NCBI RefSeq assembly: GCF_916619195.1 | Contig: NZ_CAKAKL010000013.1 | Span: forward strand, 62,001 to 126,000 | Direction: 5' to 3' | Origin: Inquilinus sp. Marseille-Q2685 | Lineage (GTDB): Bacteria; Pseudomonadota; Alphaproteobacteria; DSM-16000; Inquilinaceae | Length of the DNA: 64,000 bases | Shown: positions 50,635 to 58,660 of the stretch, in pieces | How positions within the stretch are numbered: the stretch's first letter is position 1 | Layout: each line of letters starts with the position of its first letter | Made by a program: the position numbers and the translations under genes | The notes under the pieces: generated by a model | Seen by the model: only the letters and a program-made list of their open reading frames with translations | What the model was told of the DNA's origin: nothing | Database searches by the model: none

Positions 50635-51348
50635 TCAGGACCGCCGGAAGCCGCGGCCATAGGCGCGCTCGGCCAACTGGAACAGCCCGACCGAGGCGAT
50701 GGTCAGCAAGAGGAAGATCAGCGCCACCACGGCATAGAAGGTGAAGGGCATGCGCGTGGTCGCGGCGGCGGTGGCGGCGCTGCCCAGCAGGTCACGCAAG
50801 CCGACCACGCTGATCAGCGCGCTGTCCTTCAGCACCACGACCCAGAGATTGCCGAGCGCCGGCAGGGCGAAGCGCATCGCCTGGGGCAGAACCACGCGGA
50901 AGAACATCACCCGCGGCGGCAGGGCCAGCGACTTCGCCGCCTCGACCTGCCCGGGCGGCACCGCCAGGATGCTGCCGCGGAACAGCTCGGTCGCATAGGC
51001 GCCGGAGACGAAGCCGAGCGAGGCGACCGCGGCGGCGAAGGCGTCGATCTCCACCGTCACGCCCGGCACCACCAGGCCGATCAGCGAGCGCAGGGCGCTG
51101 GTGCCGCCGTAGTAGACGAACAGGATGATCAGGATGTCCGGCACGCCGCGGACGATGGTGGTGTAGGCGTTGCCGAGGGCCCGCAGCGGCCATGGCCCGG
51201 CCAGCTTGGCCCAGGCCCCGAGCAGCCCGAGGACCAGCCCGACCAGGTAAGAGGCGACGGCGATCTCGACCGTCACCACCACCCCGGCCAGGAGCTGCGC
51301 CCCCCACCCCTTCTCCCCGAAGCCCAGCAGGGCGGCGAGGTCCTCCAT
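50635..51348 (-). CDS. Polar amino acid ABC transporter permease
   Basis: 237 residues. After MEDLAALLGFGEKGWGAQLLAGVVVTVEIAVASY come five helices. The coupling loop is EAAKSLALPPRVMFFRVVLPQAMRFALPALGNLWVVVLKDSALIS. This pattern is HisQ/ArtQ-like. The start at 51348 is chosen at the first ATG before the conserved block. It lies 10 bp after the binding-protein gene and 3 bp before its partner permease. Confidence 0.89.
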   Translation of the reverse strand: MEDLAALLGFGEKGWGAQLLAGVVVTVEIAVASYLVGLVLGLLGAWAKLAGPWPLRALGNAYTTIVRGVPDILIILFVYYGGTSALRSLIGLVVPGVTVEIDAFAAAVASLGFVSGAYATELFRGSILAVPPGQVEAAKSLALPPRVMFFRVVLPQAMRFALPALGNLWVVVLKDSALISVVGLRDLLGSAATAAATTRMPFTFYAVVALIFLLLTIASVGLFQLAERAYGRGFRRS

Positions 51349-51358
51349 CGCCGCGGCC

Positions 51359-52129
51359 TCAGCCGTAGATGTCGAAGCCGAAATACTTGTCGTTGATCGT
51401 CTTGTAGAGGCCGTTGGCGCGGATCGCCTTGATCGCGGCGGAGAACCTGGCGGCCAGCGGGTCGCCCTTGCGCACCGCGATGCCGGCGCCAAGCCCCAGC
51501 AGCGGATCGCGGATCGGCTGGCCCTTGGCCTCGAACTCGGCCCCTTCCGGCGACTTCAGGAAGCCGTCCAGCAGTGCCACGGAATCCGCCAGCAGCAGGT
51601 CGACGCGGCCGGCGATCAGGTCGAGATTGGCGTTCTCCTGCGTGTCATAGGTCTTGATCGTGACGACGCCCTTGTACTTCGCCTCGACATAGTTGGCATG
51701 GATGGTCGAGACCTGGACGCCGACTGTCTTGCCTTCGAGGCCCGCGGGCGAGATCTCGATCGCCTCGTCCTTGCGGCCGATGAAGATCGCCGGCGAGTCG
51801 TAGTATTTGTCGCTGAAATCGACGACCTGCTTGCGCTCGTCGGTGATCGACATCGAGGCGATGATGGCGTCGAACTTCTTCTCCTGCAGCGCCGGGATGA
51901 TGCCATCCCAGCTCTGCAGCACCCATTCGCACTTCACCTGCATCTGGGCGCAGAGCGCCTCGCCGATCTCGATCTCGAAACCGTTCAGCTTGCCCTGGGC
52001 GTCGACCCAGGTGAAGGGCGGGTAGGATTCCGGCGTGGTGCCGATGCGCACCACCTCCTGCGCCGCGGCGGAGCCTGCAAAAAAGGTCACTGCGATCGCC
52101 AGACAGGCGGAAAGGATCGGACGGTCCAT
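51359..52129 (-). CDS. Polar amino acid ABC transporter binding protein
   Basis: 256 residues. Signal peptide PILSACLAIAVTFFAGSAAA. The body begins EVVRIGTTPESYPPFTWVDAQGKLNGFEIEIGEALC and holds KFDAIIASMSITDERKQVVDFSDKYYDSPAIF, features of ArgT/HisJ family binders; arginine/ornithine-type contacts are plausible. It supplies the two-permease channel encoded next. It lies 41 bp after the M14 deacylase gene. Confidence 0.9.
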   Translation of the reverse strand: MDRPILSACLAIAVTFFAGSAAAQEVVRIGTTPESYPPFTWVDAQGKLNGFEIEIGEALCAQMQVKCEWVLQSWDGIIPALQEKKFDAIIASMSITDERKQVVDFSDKYYDSPAIFIGRKDEAIEISPAGLEGKTVGVQVSTIHANYVEAKYKGVVTIKTYDTQENANLDLIAGRVDLLLADSVALLDGFLKSPEGAEFEAKGQPIRDPLLGLGAGIAVRKGDPLAARFSAAIKAIRANGLYKTINDKYFGFDIYG

Positions 52130-52170
52130 TGCTCTGCGCTCCCTGTTTCTTGCTTCGACGGTGACGCCCC

Positions 52171-53211
52171 TCAGGGTTCGAGGGGCCCGGGCCTGGCCGT
52201 CGCGCTGGGCGACCGGCAGACCAGCTTCATCAGATCGTCGCCCGGGCGGGTGCGGCGATGTGCGCGGCGGGTCATGACCACGCCCGCCTGCGGCGCCCGC
52301 ACCGGCACCCCGCCCCCCTCCTCGCCCGGCCGGACCAGGATGGTCGCCAGCAGGTCCCCGGCCTCGACCCGGTCCCCCGGCTTGCGGGCGAAGGAGATCG
52401 CCCCGCCCGCCGGCGCCTTGATCATCTCGACCCAGTCGAGCGGCACGGCCGGGCCCGACCAGTCGGGCGGCGGCCCCGCATCGCCGGCGATCACGCCGCG
52501 GCCTGCCAGGAAGCGGAACAGCCCGGCCGCATCGGTCTCGGCCAGGCCGGCATCGACATCGGCCATCCCGCGCAGTTCGACCGTCGACACGGCGCGCCCG
52601 GCCAGATCGCCGGCGCGCAGCCAGGGTTCGAGGCAGGCGCTGTCGAAGGCGCCGCCGCCATCCCCGTCCCAGAGCAGCACGGTGTCCGCGCCCATCGCGG
52701 CGGCGAGATCGGACATGTCCGGCCACAGCGCCGTGGGGATGTAGAGGTAGAGCGGCGATTCATCGTCGCAATGCAGGTCGAGGACGATCTCGCAAGGCAG
52801 CGCCAGGCGCAGCAGCCGGCCCTTCAGCCGTTCGGTCGCGGTCTGCACGGTGTCGTCGCCCGGCAGCAGCGACGGGTCCGGCCGGTCCAGCAGCGGGAAG
52901 CCGCGGTTGAAATTGATCCGGCTGTCGAATTCGTAGCGCCCCTGGCCGGAGCCGTGCAGCCATTGCTGCTGCCCGATCGGGTTGGCCCAGGGCACGATGG
53001 TGATGTCGCCCCGGATGTCCCCGGCGGCCTCGGCCCGGCGCAGCCTGGCGCAGAGCGCGTCGATGGCGATGACGCCCGGCAGTTCTTCGGCATGCAGCGC
53101 CGCCTGCAGATAGGCGGAGGGACCACCGCCCCGCCCCTTGAAGCGCAGCACCGGAATGCGCCATTCGAGACCCGGCATATCGCCGGGAATCACGTCCCAG
53201 GAGCGGTCCAT
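52171..53211 (-). CDS. M14 deacylase, succinylglutamate desuccinylase/aspartoacylase family
   Basis: 346 residues, cytosolic. Zinc ligands are visible as H-A-E-E near residue 39 (ALHAEELPGVI) and in DLHCDDESP near 148. The substrate-binding N-x-x-R-x-F-type segment is SRINFNRGFPLL. The C-terminal third is a beta-rich biotinyl/lipoyl-like fold (APAGGAISFARKPGDRVEAGDLLATI), as in AstE/EutE-like enzymes. It probably removes an acyl group from an N-acylated amino acid. Lies between the FAD enzyme gene (34-bp gap) and the binding protein, so it belongs to the same degradation route. Confidence 0.87.
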   Translation of the reverse strand: MDRSWDVIPGDMPGLEWRIPVLRFKGRGGGPSAYLQAALHAEELPGVIAIDALCARLRRAEAAGDIRGDITIVPWANPIGQQQWLHGSGQGRYEFDSRINFNRGFPLLDRPDPSLLPGDDTVQTATERLKGRLLRLALPCEIVLDLHCDDESPLYLYIPTALWPDMSDLAAAMGADTVLLWDGDGGGAFDSACLEPWLRAGDLAGRAVSTVELRGMADVDAGLAETDAAGLFRFLAGRGVIAGDAGPPPDWSGPAVPLDWVEMIKAPAGGAISFARKPGDRVEAGDLLATILVRPGEEGGGVPVRAPQAGVVMTRRAHRRTRPGDDLMKLVCRSPSATARPGPLEP

Positions 53212-53245
53212 GCCTGTCCTGCTCTGTCTCCGGATGGGAGCATGA

Positions 53246-54874
53246 TCATGCCGCGCGCCTCAGGCGGCGTCGCTTGAAATCGGCCAGGATCTCGCGCGCC
53301 GCGTTGTGGCCGGGCGCCCCGGTGACGCCGCCGCCCGGATGGGTCCCCGACCCGCACATGTACAGGCCGGGCACCGGCGCCCGGTAGTCGCCATGGCCCA
53401 GCACCGGCCGGGCCGAGAAGATCTGGTCCAGCGACAGCGCGCCGTGGAAGATGTCGCCGCCGATCAGGCCGAAAGTCCTTTCCAGATCCAGCGGGCTGTT
53501 GATCTGGCGACCCAGCACCGACGCCTTGAAATTCGGCGCCCAGGCATCGACCGTGTCGATGATCAGGTCGGCCACCGCCTCGCGATGGTCGTCCCAGCTG
53601 GCGCCGTCCGGCAGCTTCGGGTCGAAATGCTGGCAGAACAGGCTGGCGACGTGCCGGCCCGGCGGGGCGAGCGAGTCGTCGAGCGTCGATGGGATCAGCA
53701 TCTCGACGATCGGCGCCTTCGACCAGCCGCCGGCCTTGGCGTCGAGATAGGCCTTGTCCATGTAGTCGAGGCTGGGGCCGATGATGATGCCGCTGGTATG
53801 ATGGTCGGCCAGCGCCTTGCCCGGCAGGCAGGTGAAGTCCGGCAGCTCCGACAGCGCCACGTTCATGCGGAAGGTGGCGGAGCCGCATTTGAACCGCTCC
53901 ATCCGCTCGCGGAAGTCCTGCGGCAGCGCCGCGGGGTCGACCAGCTTGCCGTAGAGTAGCTTGGGGTTGAGGTTGGAGACGATGCAGCCGGCGCGGACGA
54001 TGTCCCCCGCCTCGGTCACCACGCCGACGGCACGGCCGCCCTCGACGATCACTTCGCGCACCGCGGCGTCGGTGCGGATCACGGCGCCGCGCGACGCCGC
54101 CGACTTGGCCATCGCCTGGGTGATCGCGCCCATGCCGCCGATGGCGTGGCCCCAGATGCCCTTCTTGCCGTTCACCTCGCCGAAGACATGGTGCAGCAGC
54201 ACGTAGCCGGTGCCGGCATGGTGCGGACTGGCGTAGTTGCCGACGATGCTGTCGAAGCCGAACAGCGCCTGCACCACCGGCGTCTCGAACCAGCCCTCCA
54301 GGATGTCGGCGGCGGATTTGGTGAACAGGTCGAGCAGGTCGCGCCGCATCACCATGTCGAGCTTGCGCAGCCGGTTGCCGAGCGACCCGGCCCGGATCAG
54401 CTCTGGCAGCGCCGCCGACCAGCCGCCGGCGGCGATGTTGGGCGGGGTGCGCAGCACGATGTCGCGCAACACGTCGGCGATGGCGTCGAGCCGGTCGCCA
54501 TAGGCGTCGTAGCGCTCGGCGTCGCGGGCCGAGAAGCGGGCGATCTCCGCCTTGGTCCGGCCGGGCCCGGCCAGGAGATAGCGATGGTCGTCGACCGGCA
54601 GGAAGTTGGACAGCCGCCGCTCCACCACCTTCAGCCCGTGGCCCGGCAGGTCGAGATCACGGATCACCTTCGGGTTCAGCAGGCTGACCGTGTAGGAGGC
54701 GACGGAATTGCGGAAGCCGGGATGGAACTCCTCGGTCACCGCGGCGCCGCCGACGACCTTCCGGCGCTCCAGCACCGTCACCTTCAGCCCGGCCGCCGCC
54801 AGATAGGCGGCGCAGACCAGGCCGTTGTGGCCCCCGCCGATGATCGCGACGTCGAAGACCTGTGTGTTCGCCAT
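53246..54874 (-). CDS. FAD-dependent oxidoreductase, phytoene desaturase/PYROXD2-like
   Basis: 542 residues. The dinucleotide-binding N-terminus reads DVAIIGGGHNGLVCAAYLAAAGLKVTVLERR, then VGGAAVTEE. The C-terminal FAD contact is GLYMCGSGTHPGGGVTGAPGHNAAREIL. These are the marks of the carotenoid-desaturase-like amine oxidase superfamily, in the soluble group found outside carotenoid loci. It could oxidise an amine or alcohol substrate. It is sandwiched between the Rieske and M14 genes, with about 30-bp gaps, and is very likely a pathway partner of the Rieske enzyme. Confidence 0.87.
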   Translation of the reverse strand: MANTQVFDVAIIGGGHNGLVCAAYLAAAGLKVTVLERRKVVGGAAVTEEFHPGFRNSVASYTVSLLNPKVIRDLDLPGHGLKVVERRLSNFLPVDDHRYLLAGPGRTKAEIARFSARDAERYDAYGDRLDAIADVLRDIVLRTPPNIAAGGWSAALPELIRAGSLGNRLRKLDMVMRRDLLDLFTKSAADILEGWFETPVVQALFGFDSIVGNYASPHHAGTGYVLLHHVFGEVNGKKGIWGHAIGGMGAITQAMAKSAASRGAVIRTDAAVREVIVEGGRAVGVVTEAGDIVRAGCIVSNLNPKLLYGKLVDPAALPQDFRERMERFKCGSATFRMNVALSELPDFTCLPGKALADHHTSGIIIGPSLDYMDKAYLDAKAGGWSKAPIVEMLIPSTLDDSLAPPGRHVASLFCQHFDPKLPDGASWDDHREAVADLIIDTVDAWAPNFKASVLGRQINSPLDLERTFGLIGGDIFHGALSLDQIFSARPVLGHGDYRAPVPGLYMCGSGTHPGGGVTGAPGHNAAREILADFKRRRLRRAA

Positions 54875-54904
54875 GAAGATCCGCCCGGCCTGTCCTGCTG
54901 AACC

Positions 54905-56110
54905 CTACTCCGCCGCGAAGGCGGGCGCCTGCGACGCCTCGCGCCGCAGGCTCCAGCCCGCCGGCGGCGGCCGGTGCAGCCGGCTTTCCGGGATCAGCCG
55001 GCGCATCGCCCGGGCGAAGCTGCGCAGGCAGACCTCGGTCTCGCCGAGCGGCCCCACGGCGTAGCTGGAGGAGCCCATGCCGGCCTGCACCCGGTCGATC
55101 AGCGCCTTGTCCTCGAGGCTGACCCGGCGGTTGATCCGCCAGTTCAGATAGCGCGCGGCCTTCATCTCGGGCCGGTGGTCCGGATGCACATAGGCGATCT
55201 CGCGGATCATCGTCTCGGTCGGCGAGACCGGGATGAACTGCATGAAGTCGATCTGGTCCGGATAGATGTCGAAGGCGACGTTGGGCCAGAGCTTGAAATA
55301 GGTCCACAGCCGCTGCCGCTCCGGCGGCAGATGCGGCACCTCCGGCAGGAAGTGCTGGTAGGCCCGCTCCGACAGCACGGCCGACGGCCGCTCCTGCAGA
55401 TGGCCCCACATCTTGTCGACCCAGGGCCGGGCTTCGACGCCGTAGCCGCGGCCGAACAGCCGGGTCAGCCCGGGATGGGCGACGGTGATGTGCAGCCCGT
55501 CGGAATAGTTGTCGGCGACGTTCTTCCAGTTGACCGAGCGCGGCCGCATCGTCACCCGGCCCAGCGGCACCATCTCCTCGATGCGGTAGGCCGCCATCTC
55601 ATGAGCATAGGGCGCCATCATCTCGGCCACGCTGGGCGTGCCGGGGGCGAGGCGGATGAAGATGAAGCCGCAGAACACCTCGTGCTCGACCGGGACGAGC
55701 CCGTGCTGGCTGAGATCGATGTCGCCGTAGCTGGCGCGCTGCGGCATGCCGACCAGGCGGCCGTCATGCTCGTAGGTCCAGGCATGGTAGGGGCAGACGA
55801 TGCGGCTGCCGCACTGGCCTTTCGGCCCGTCGAGCAACCGCGCGGCGCGGTGCCGGCAGACATTGTGGAAGGCGCGCACCTGCCCGTCGCGGCCGCGCAG
55901 CACCACCACGTTCTCGCCCAGGAACTCGAAGGTGTGGAAGTCGCCCGCCTCCGGGATGTCGTTCAGGTGGCAGACCACCTGCCAGGAGGTGCGGAACAGC
56001 GCCTCCTGCTCGACCGCGAAGAATTCGGGATCGCGATAGATCCAGGCCGGCAGGCTGACATCGTCATCCGGCAGGCTCGCCTCGGCGCGGCGATGCATCG
56101 GTTCGATCAT
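54905..56110 (-). CDS. Rieske-type ring-hydroxylating or N-demethylating oxygenase, alpha subunit
   Basis: 401 residues. The Rieske cluster ligands are C85-R-H87 and C106-P-Y-H109. The mononuclear iron site is D204-x-x-H207-x4-H212 in NYSDGLHITVAH, the expected bridging Asp plus two His. Single-chain enzymes of this size include aromatic dioxygenases and those that demethylate betaines such as stachydrine, glycine betaine and carnitine. The neighbouring amino-acid importers make a quaternary amine or modified amino acid a good guess. No reductase or ferredoxin gene is nearby. It is the first gene of the eight-gene operon, behind a perfect palindrome. Confidence 0.88.
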   Translation of the reverse strand: MIEPMHRRAEASLPDDDVSLPAWIYRDPEFFAVEQEALFRTSWQVVCHLNDIPEAGDFHTFEFLGENVVVLRGRDGQVRAFHNVCRHRAARLLDGPKGQCGSRIVCPYHAWTYEHDGRLVGMPQRASYGDIDLSQHGLVPVEHEVFCGFIFIRLAPGTPSVAEMMAPYAHEMAAYRIEEMVPLGRVTMRPRSVNWKNVADNYSDGLHITVAHPGLTRLFGRGYGVEARPWVDKMWGHLQERPSAVLSERAYQHFLPEVPHLPPERQRLWTYFKLWPNVAFDIYPDQIDFMQFIPVSPTETMIREIAYVHPDHRPEMKAARYLNWRINRRVSLEDKALIDRVQAGMGSSSYAVGPLGETEVCLRSFARAMRRLIPESRLHRPPPAGWSLRREASQAPAFAAE

Positions 56111-56143
56111 TGGCTGGCCTCCCGCGGCCTTGCCGGCCGCCTT

Positions 56144-56161
56144 GTTATACGACCGTATAAC
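56144..56161. promoter_or_regulatory. Perfect palindromic operator upstream of the Rieske operon
   Basis: GTTATACG-AC-CGTATAAC has perfect 8-base arms with a 2-base centre, 34 bp before the Rieske gene start codon. The form and the TATACG/CGTATA core are like TetR- or GntR-type operators. It is by far the AT-richest block in this gap and may overlap the promoter. Confidence 0.65.
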
Positions 56162-56191
56162 AGCCGGAAGGACAGGGTCAACAGCTTCCCG

Positions 56192-57622
56192 TCACACCTT
56201 CTTGAACCCGGTCCGCGCCATCCGCCCCCAGCCTTCGGCCTTGCGCAGCCAGCGCCACCAGCCGACCACCCGCCACCAGTTGTTGAGTTGGCGGTAGCCG
56301 AAGTTCTCCGCCACCGCGGCGAGAGTGAGTACGGCGATGTCGCGCAGCCGCGGATAGCGGCGCAGTTGGATCTCCTCCAGCACCAGCGATCCGACGCTGA
56401 CGAAGACGCCGTAGATGAAGGTCAGCGCCGTGAAGGCGATCAGGTAGTCGACGCTGAGCAGACCGAGCGCGGCGAAGAGCGGGATCAGGACGTAACCCAG
56501 CACCTCGATCGGCGGGCCGATCACGTCGACCAGCAGCATCTGGCCAAAACCGATCGTGCCGACGGCGCCGTAGCGCGGCCGGAACAGCATGTCCCGGTGC
56601 TTGAAAAAGGCCTCCAACGCGCCGCGCTGCCACCGGCTGCGCTGGCGGCCCAGCGTGCCGAAGTCGCTCGGCGCCTCCGTCCAGCACACCGGCTCCGGCA
56701 CGAAGACGACACGGTAGTCGCGCTTCGCGTCCCGCAGGTGTCGATGGATCTTGACGATGATCTCCAGGTCCTCGCCGACGGTGCCCAGGCTGTAGCCGCC
56801 GACCGCCACCGCCACGTTGCGCCGAAACAGGCCGAAGGCGCCGGAGACGATGGTCAGCGCCTGCATCCGGCTGAGCGCCAGCCGCGCCATCAGGAAGGCC
56901 CGTAGATACTCCACCGTCTGGAACAGCGGCAGCAGCTGGCGCGGCAGCCCCACGCGAACCACCCGGCCGGAGCGGACCTCGCAGCCATTGGCGATGCGGA
57001 TCGAGCCGCCCGACACCACGGTCCGGACCGGGTCTTCGACGAAGGGCTGGACCACGCCCAGCAGGCTGTCGGCCTCGAGCAGGCTGTCCGCGTCCACGGC
57101 GCAGAACAGCGGGTTGCGCGAGACGACGATGCCCGCATTCAGCGCATCCGCCTTGCCGCCATTCTCCTTGTCCACGACCACCAGGTTGGGCTGCCGTGGC
57201 GTGCCGTAAAGGCCGCGGATCGGCTGGTGCGGGATCGTGTCCTCAAAAGCGCGGGTGACCGGCGCCAGCCCGAAAGCCTCGATCAGCCGCGCCACGGTGC
57301 CGTCCTTCGAGCCGTCGTTGATCACCACGATCTCGAAGCGCGGATACTGCAGCCCCAGCAGCGACCGCACATTCTCGACCACCGTCGCCTCTTCGTTGTA
57401 GGCGGGAACCAGCAGCGAGATCGGCGGCGCGACATCGGCATAGGCGGCCCAGAGCGACGGGCCGCTCTCGACTGGTGGAACGCGGCGCAGGGACCAGAAG
57501 GCGACGACCAGCTCGACCAGATAGATCGCCGACTGCGCCAGGCCGGTGGCGATCACCAGCCAGCCGACGACCGGGGCGACCACCAGCAGGACGGCTTCGG
57601 CACCGGCGAAGAATTCCGTCAT
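56192..57622 (-). CDS. Processive family 2 glycosyltransferase (PgaC/cellulose synthase-like)
   Basis: 476 residues. An N-terminal helix pair (residues about 10-45), a GT2 domain, and three or four C-terminal helices. Catalytic elements are LLVPAYNEE at 70-78, D177-A-D179, G-E285-D-type GEDLE at 283-287 and Q327-R-S-R-W331, the D,D,D,QxxRW set of processive synthases. It should polymerise a beta-linked hexosamine or hexose chain and thread it through the membrane. It overlaps the HEAT-repeat gene by 4 bp and is the last gene of the exopolysaccharide operon. Confidence 0.89.
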   Translation of the reverse strand: MTEFFAGAEAVLLVVAPVVGWLVIATGLAQSAIYLVELVVAFWSLRRVPPVESGPSLWAAYADVAPPISLLVPAYNEEATVVENVRSLLGLQYPRFEIVVINDGSKDGTVARLIEAFGLAPVTRAFEDTIPHQPIRGLYGTPRQPNLVVVDKENGGKADALNAGIVVSRNPLFCAVDADSLLEADSLLGVVQPFVEDPVRTVVSGGSIRIANGCEVRSGRVVRVGLPRQLLPLFQTVEYLRAFLMARLALSRMQALTIVSGAFGLFRRNVAVAVGGYSLGTVGEDLEIIVKIHRHLRDAKRDYRVVFVPEPVCWTEAPSDFGTLGRQRSRWQRGALEAFFKHRDMLFRPRYGAVGTIGFGQMLLVDVIGPPIEVLGYVLIPLFAALGLLSVDYLIAFTALTFIYGVFVSVGSLVLEEIQLRRYPRLRDIAVLTLAAVAENFGYRQLNNWWRVVGWWRWLRKAEGWGRMARTGFKKV

Positions 57623-58656
57623 CCCGCCCCCTGCATCAGGATCGCCTGGGCGATCCGGCCGGCCGTGCCCGGCTCCTCGGCCCGGCGGCGGAGGATGGCC
57701 AGCCCCTCCTCGCCCAGCCTCGTCAGGGCTTCGGCGGTCCTCATCCGGACCCACCACACCTCGTCGTCCAGCCGGGCCTCGAGGTCGCCGGTCAACTCGG
57801 TCAGCCCGATCGCGGCGGCGCAGCGCGCAGCCTGCGTCCGCACCTCCCACGCGGCGTCGGCCAGCCCTCGCCGCACTGCCGCAGCCGCGGCCGGATGCGC
57901 CAGCCTGGCGAGAGTGCGAAAGGCCTGCGCCCGGACGTCGACGATCGGATCGCCGGCGGCCGCCAGCACGACCGGCAGGGCGGCCAGCATGCCGGCCTCG
58001 CCCAGCGCATCGAGCGCCAGGACGCGCCGGCGCGTGTCCGGCGCCGAACCCGCAAGCCGAAGGAACAATTCCGGATGCTGCGACACCAGCCGGCGGAACA
58101 CCCGCGCGGAGGTGCGGGACTCCAGCCCGCCCGCCTCGGCCAGCGACGAGACGAGACGATCGGCGTCCAGCGGAGCATCGAGGTCGACCAGCACCTCCGC
58201 CGCGGCCAGGCGCATCGCGGCGCCGGGCCCGCTCTCCACAACCTGCCGCAGCGTTCGCTCGGTCTCCGCCCCCGGGAACAGCCGCAGGCTGTGGATCGCC
58301 GCGACCGAATCCGCCCCCGCCGGCCGGGCCAGCCGGCGCCGGAGCACCGTGTCCAGGTCCAGCGATCGGGCGAGGTCGATCAGGCGGCGCAGCCCGTCGC
58401 CCCGGATCACCCGGTCGATCCGGACCAGCAGGTCGACGACGGAGCGCCGATCGGCCTCGGCCAGCGCCCGCCGCATGGCGCACTCGTCGATCTCATTGCC
58501 GAGGAAGGCGAAGATCTTGCCCTGCAGCTCCCCGACGGCGGCCCAGCTGCGCCGGGCCCGGGCCTGCAGCAACGCACGGCGCAGGATCAGTACCGCCATC
58601 ACCAGCAGCGCGGCCAGGGCCAAGGCGAGGGAGAAGTACCAGATCGCGAGCAGCAT
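57619..58656 (-). CDS. Membrane-anchored HEAT-repeat protein
   Basis: 345 residues. One N-terminal helix (MLLAIWYFSLALALAALLVMAVLILR) anchors it to the inner membrane, facing the cytoplasm by the positive-inside rule (ARARR follows). The rest is a run of HEAT/PBS-lyase-like alpha-helical repeats: AAMRLAAAEVLVDLDAP, RRVLALDALGEAGMLAALPVV, DVRAQAFRTLARLAHP, EVRTQAARCAAAIGL and VRMRTAEALTRLGEEG. Such solenoids bind other proteins. Placed between the beta-barrel gene (4-bp gap) and the glycosyltransferase (4-bp overlap), it probably scaffolds or regulates the synthase. Confidence 0.84.
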   Translation of the reverse strand: MLLAIWYFSLALALAALLVMAVLILRRALLQARARRSWAAVGELQGKIFAFLGNEIDECAMRRALAEADRRSVVDLLVRIDRVIRGDGLRRLIDLARSLDLDTVLRRRLARPAGADSVAAIHSLRLFPGAETERTLRQVVESGPGAAMRLAAAEVLVDLDAPLDADRLVSSLAEAGGLESRTSARVFRRLVSQHPELFLRLAGSAPDTRRRVLALDALGEAGMLAALPVVLAAAGDPIVDVRAQAFRTLARLAHPAAAAAVRRGLADAAWEVRTQAARCAAAIGLTELTGDLEARLDDEVWWVRMRTAEALTRLGEEGLAILRRRAEEPGTAGRIAQAILMQGAG

Positions 58657-58660
58657 GGCG

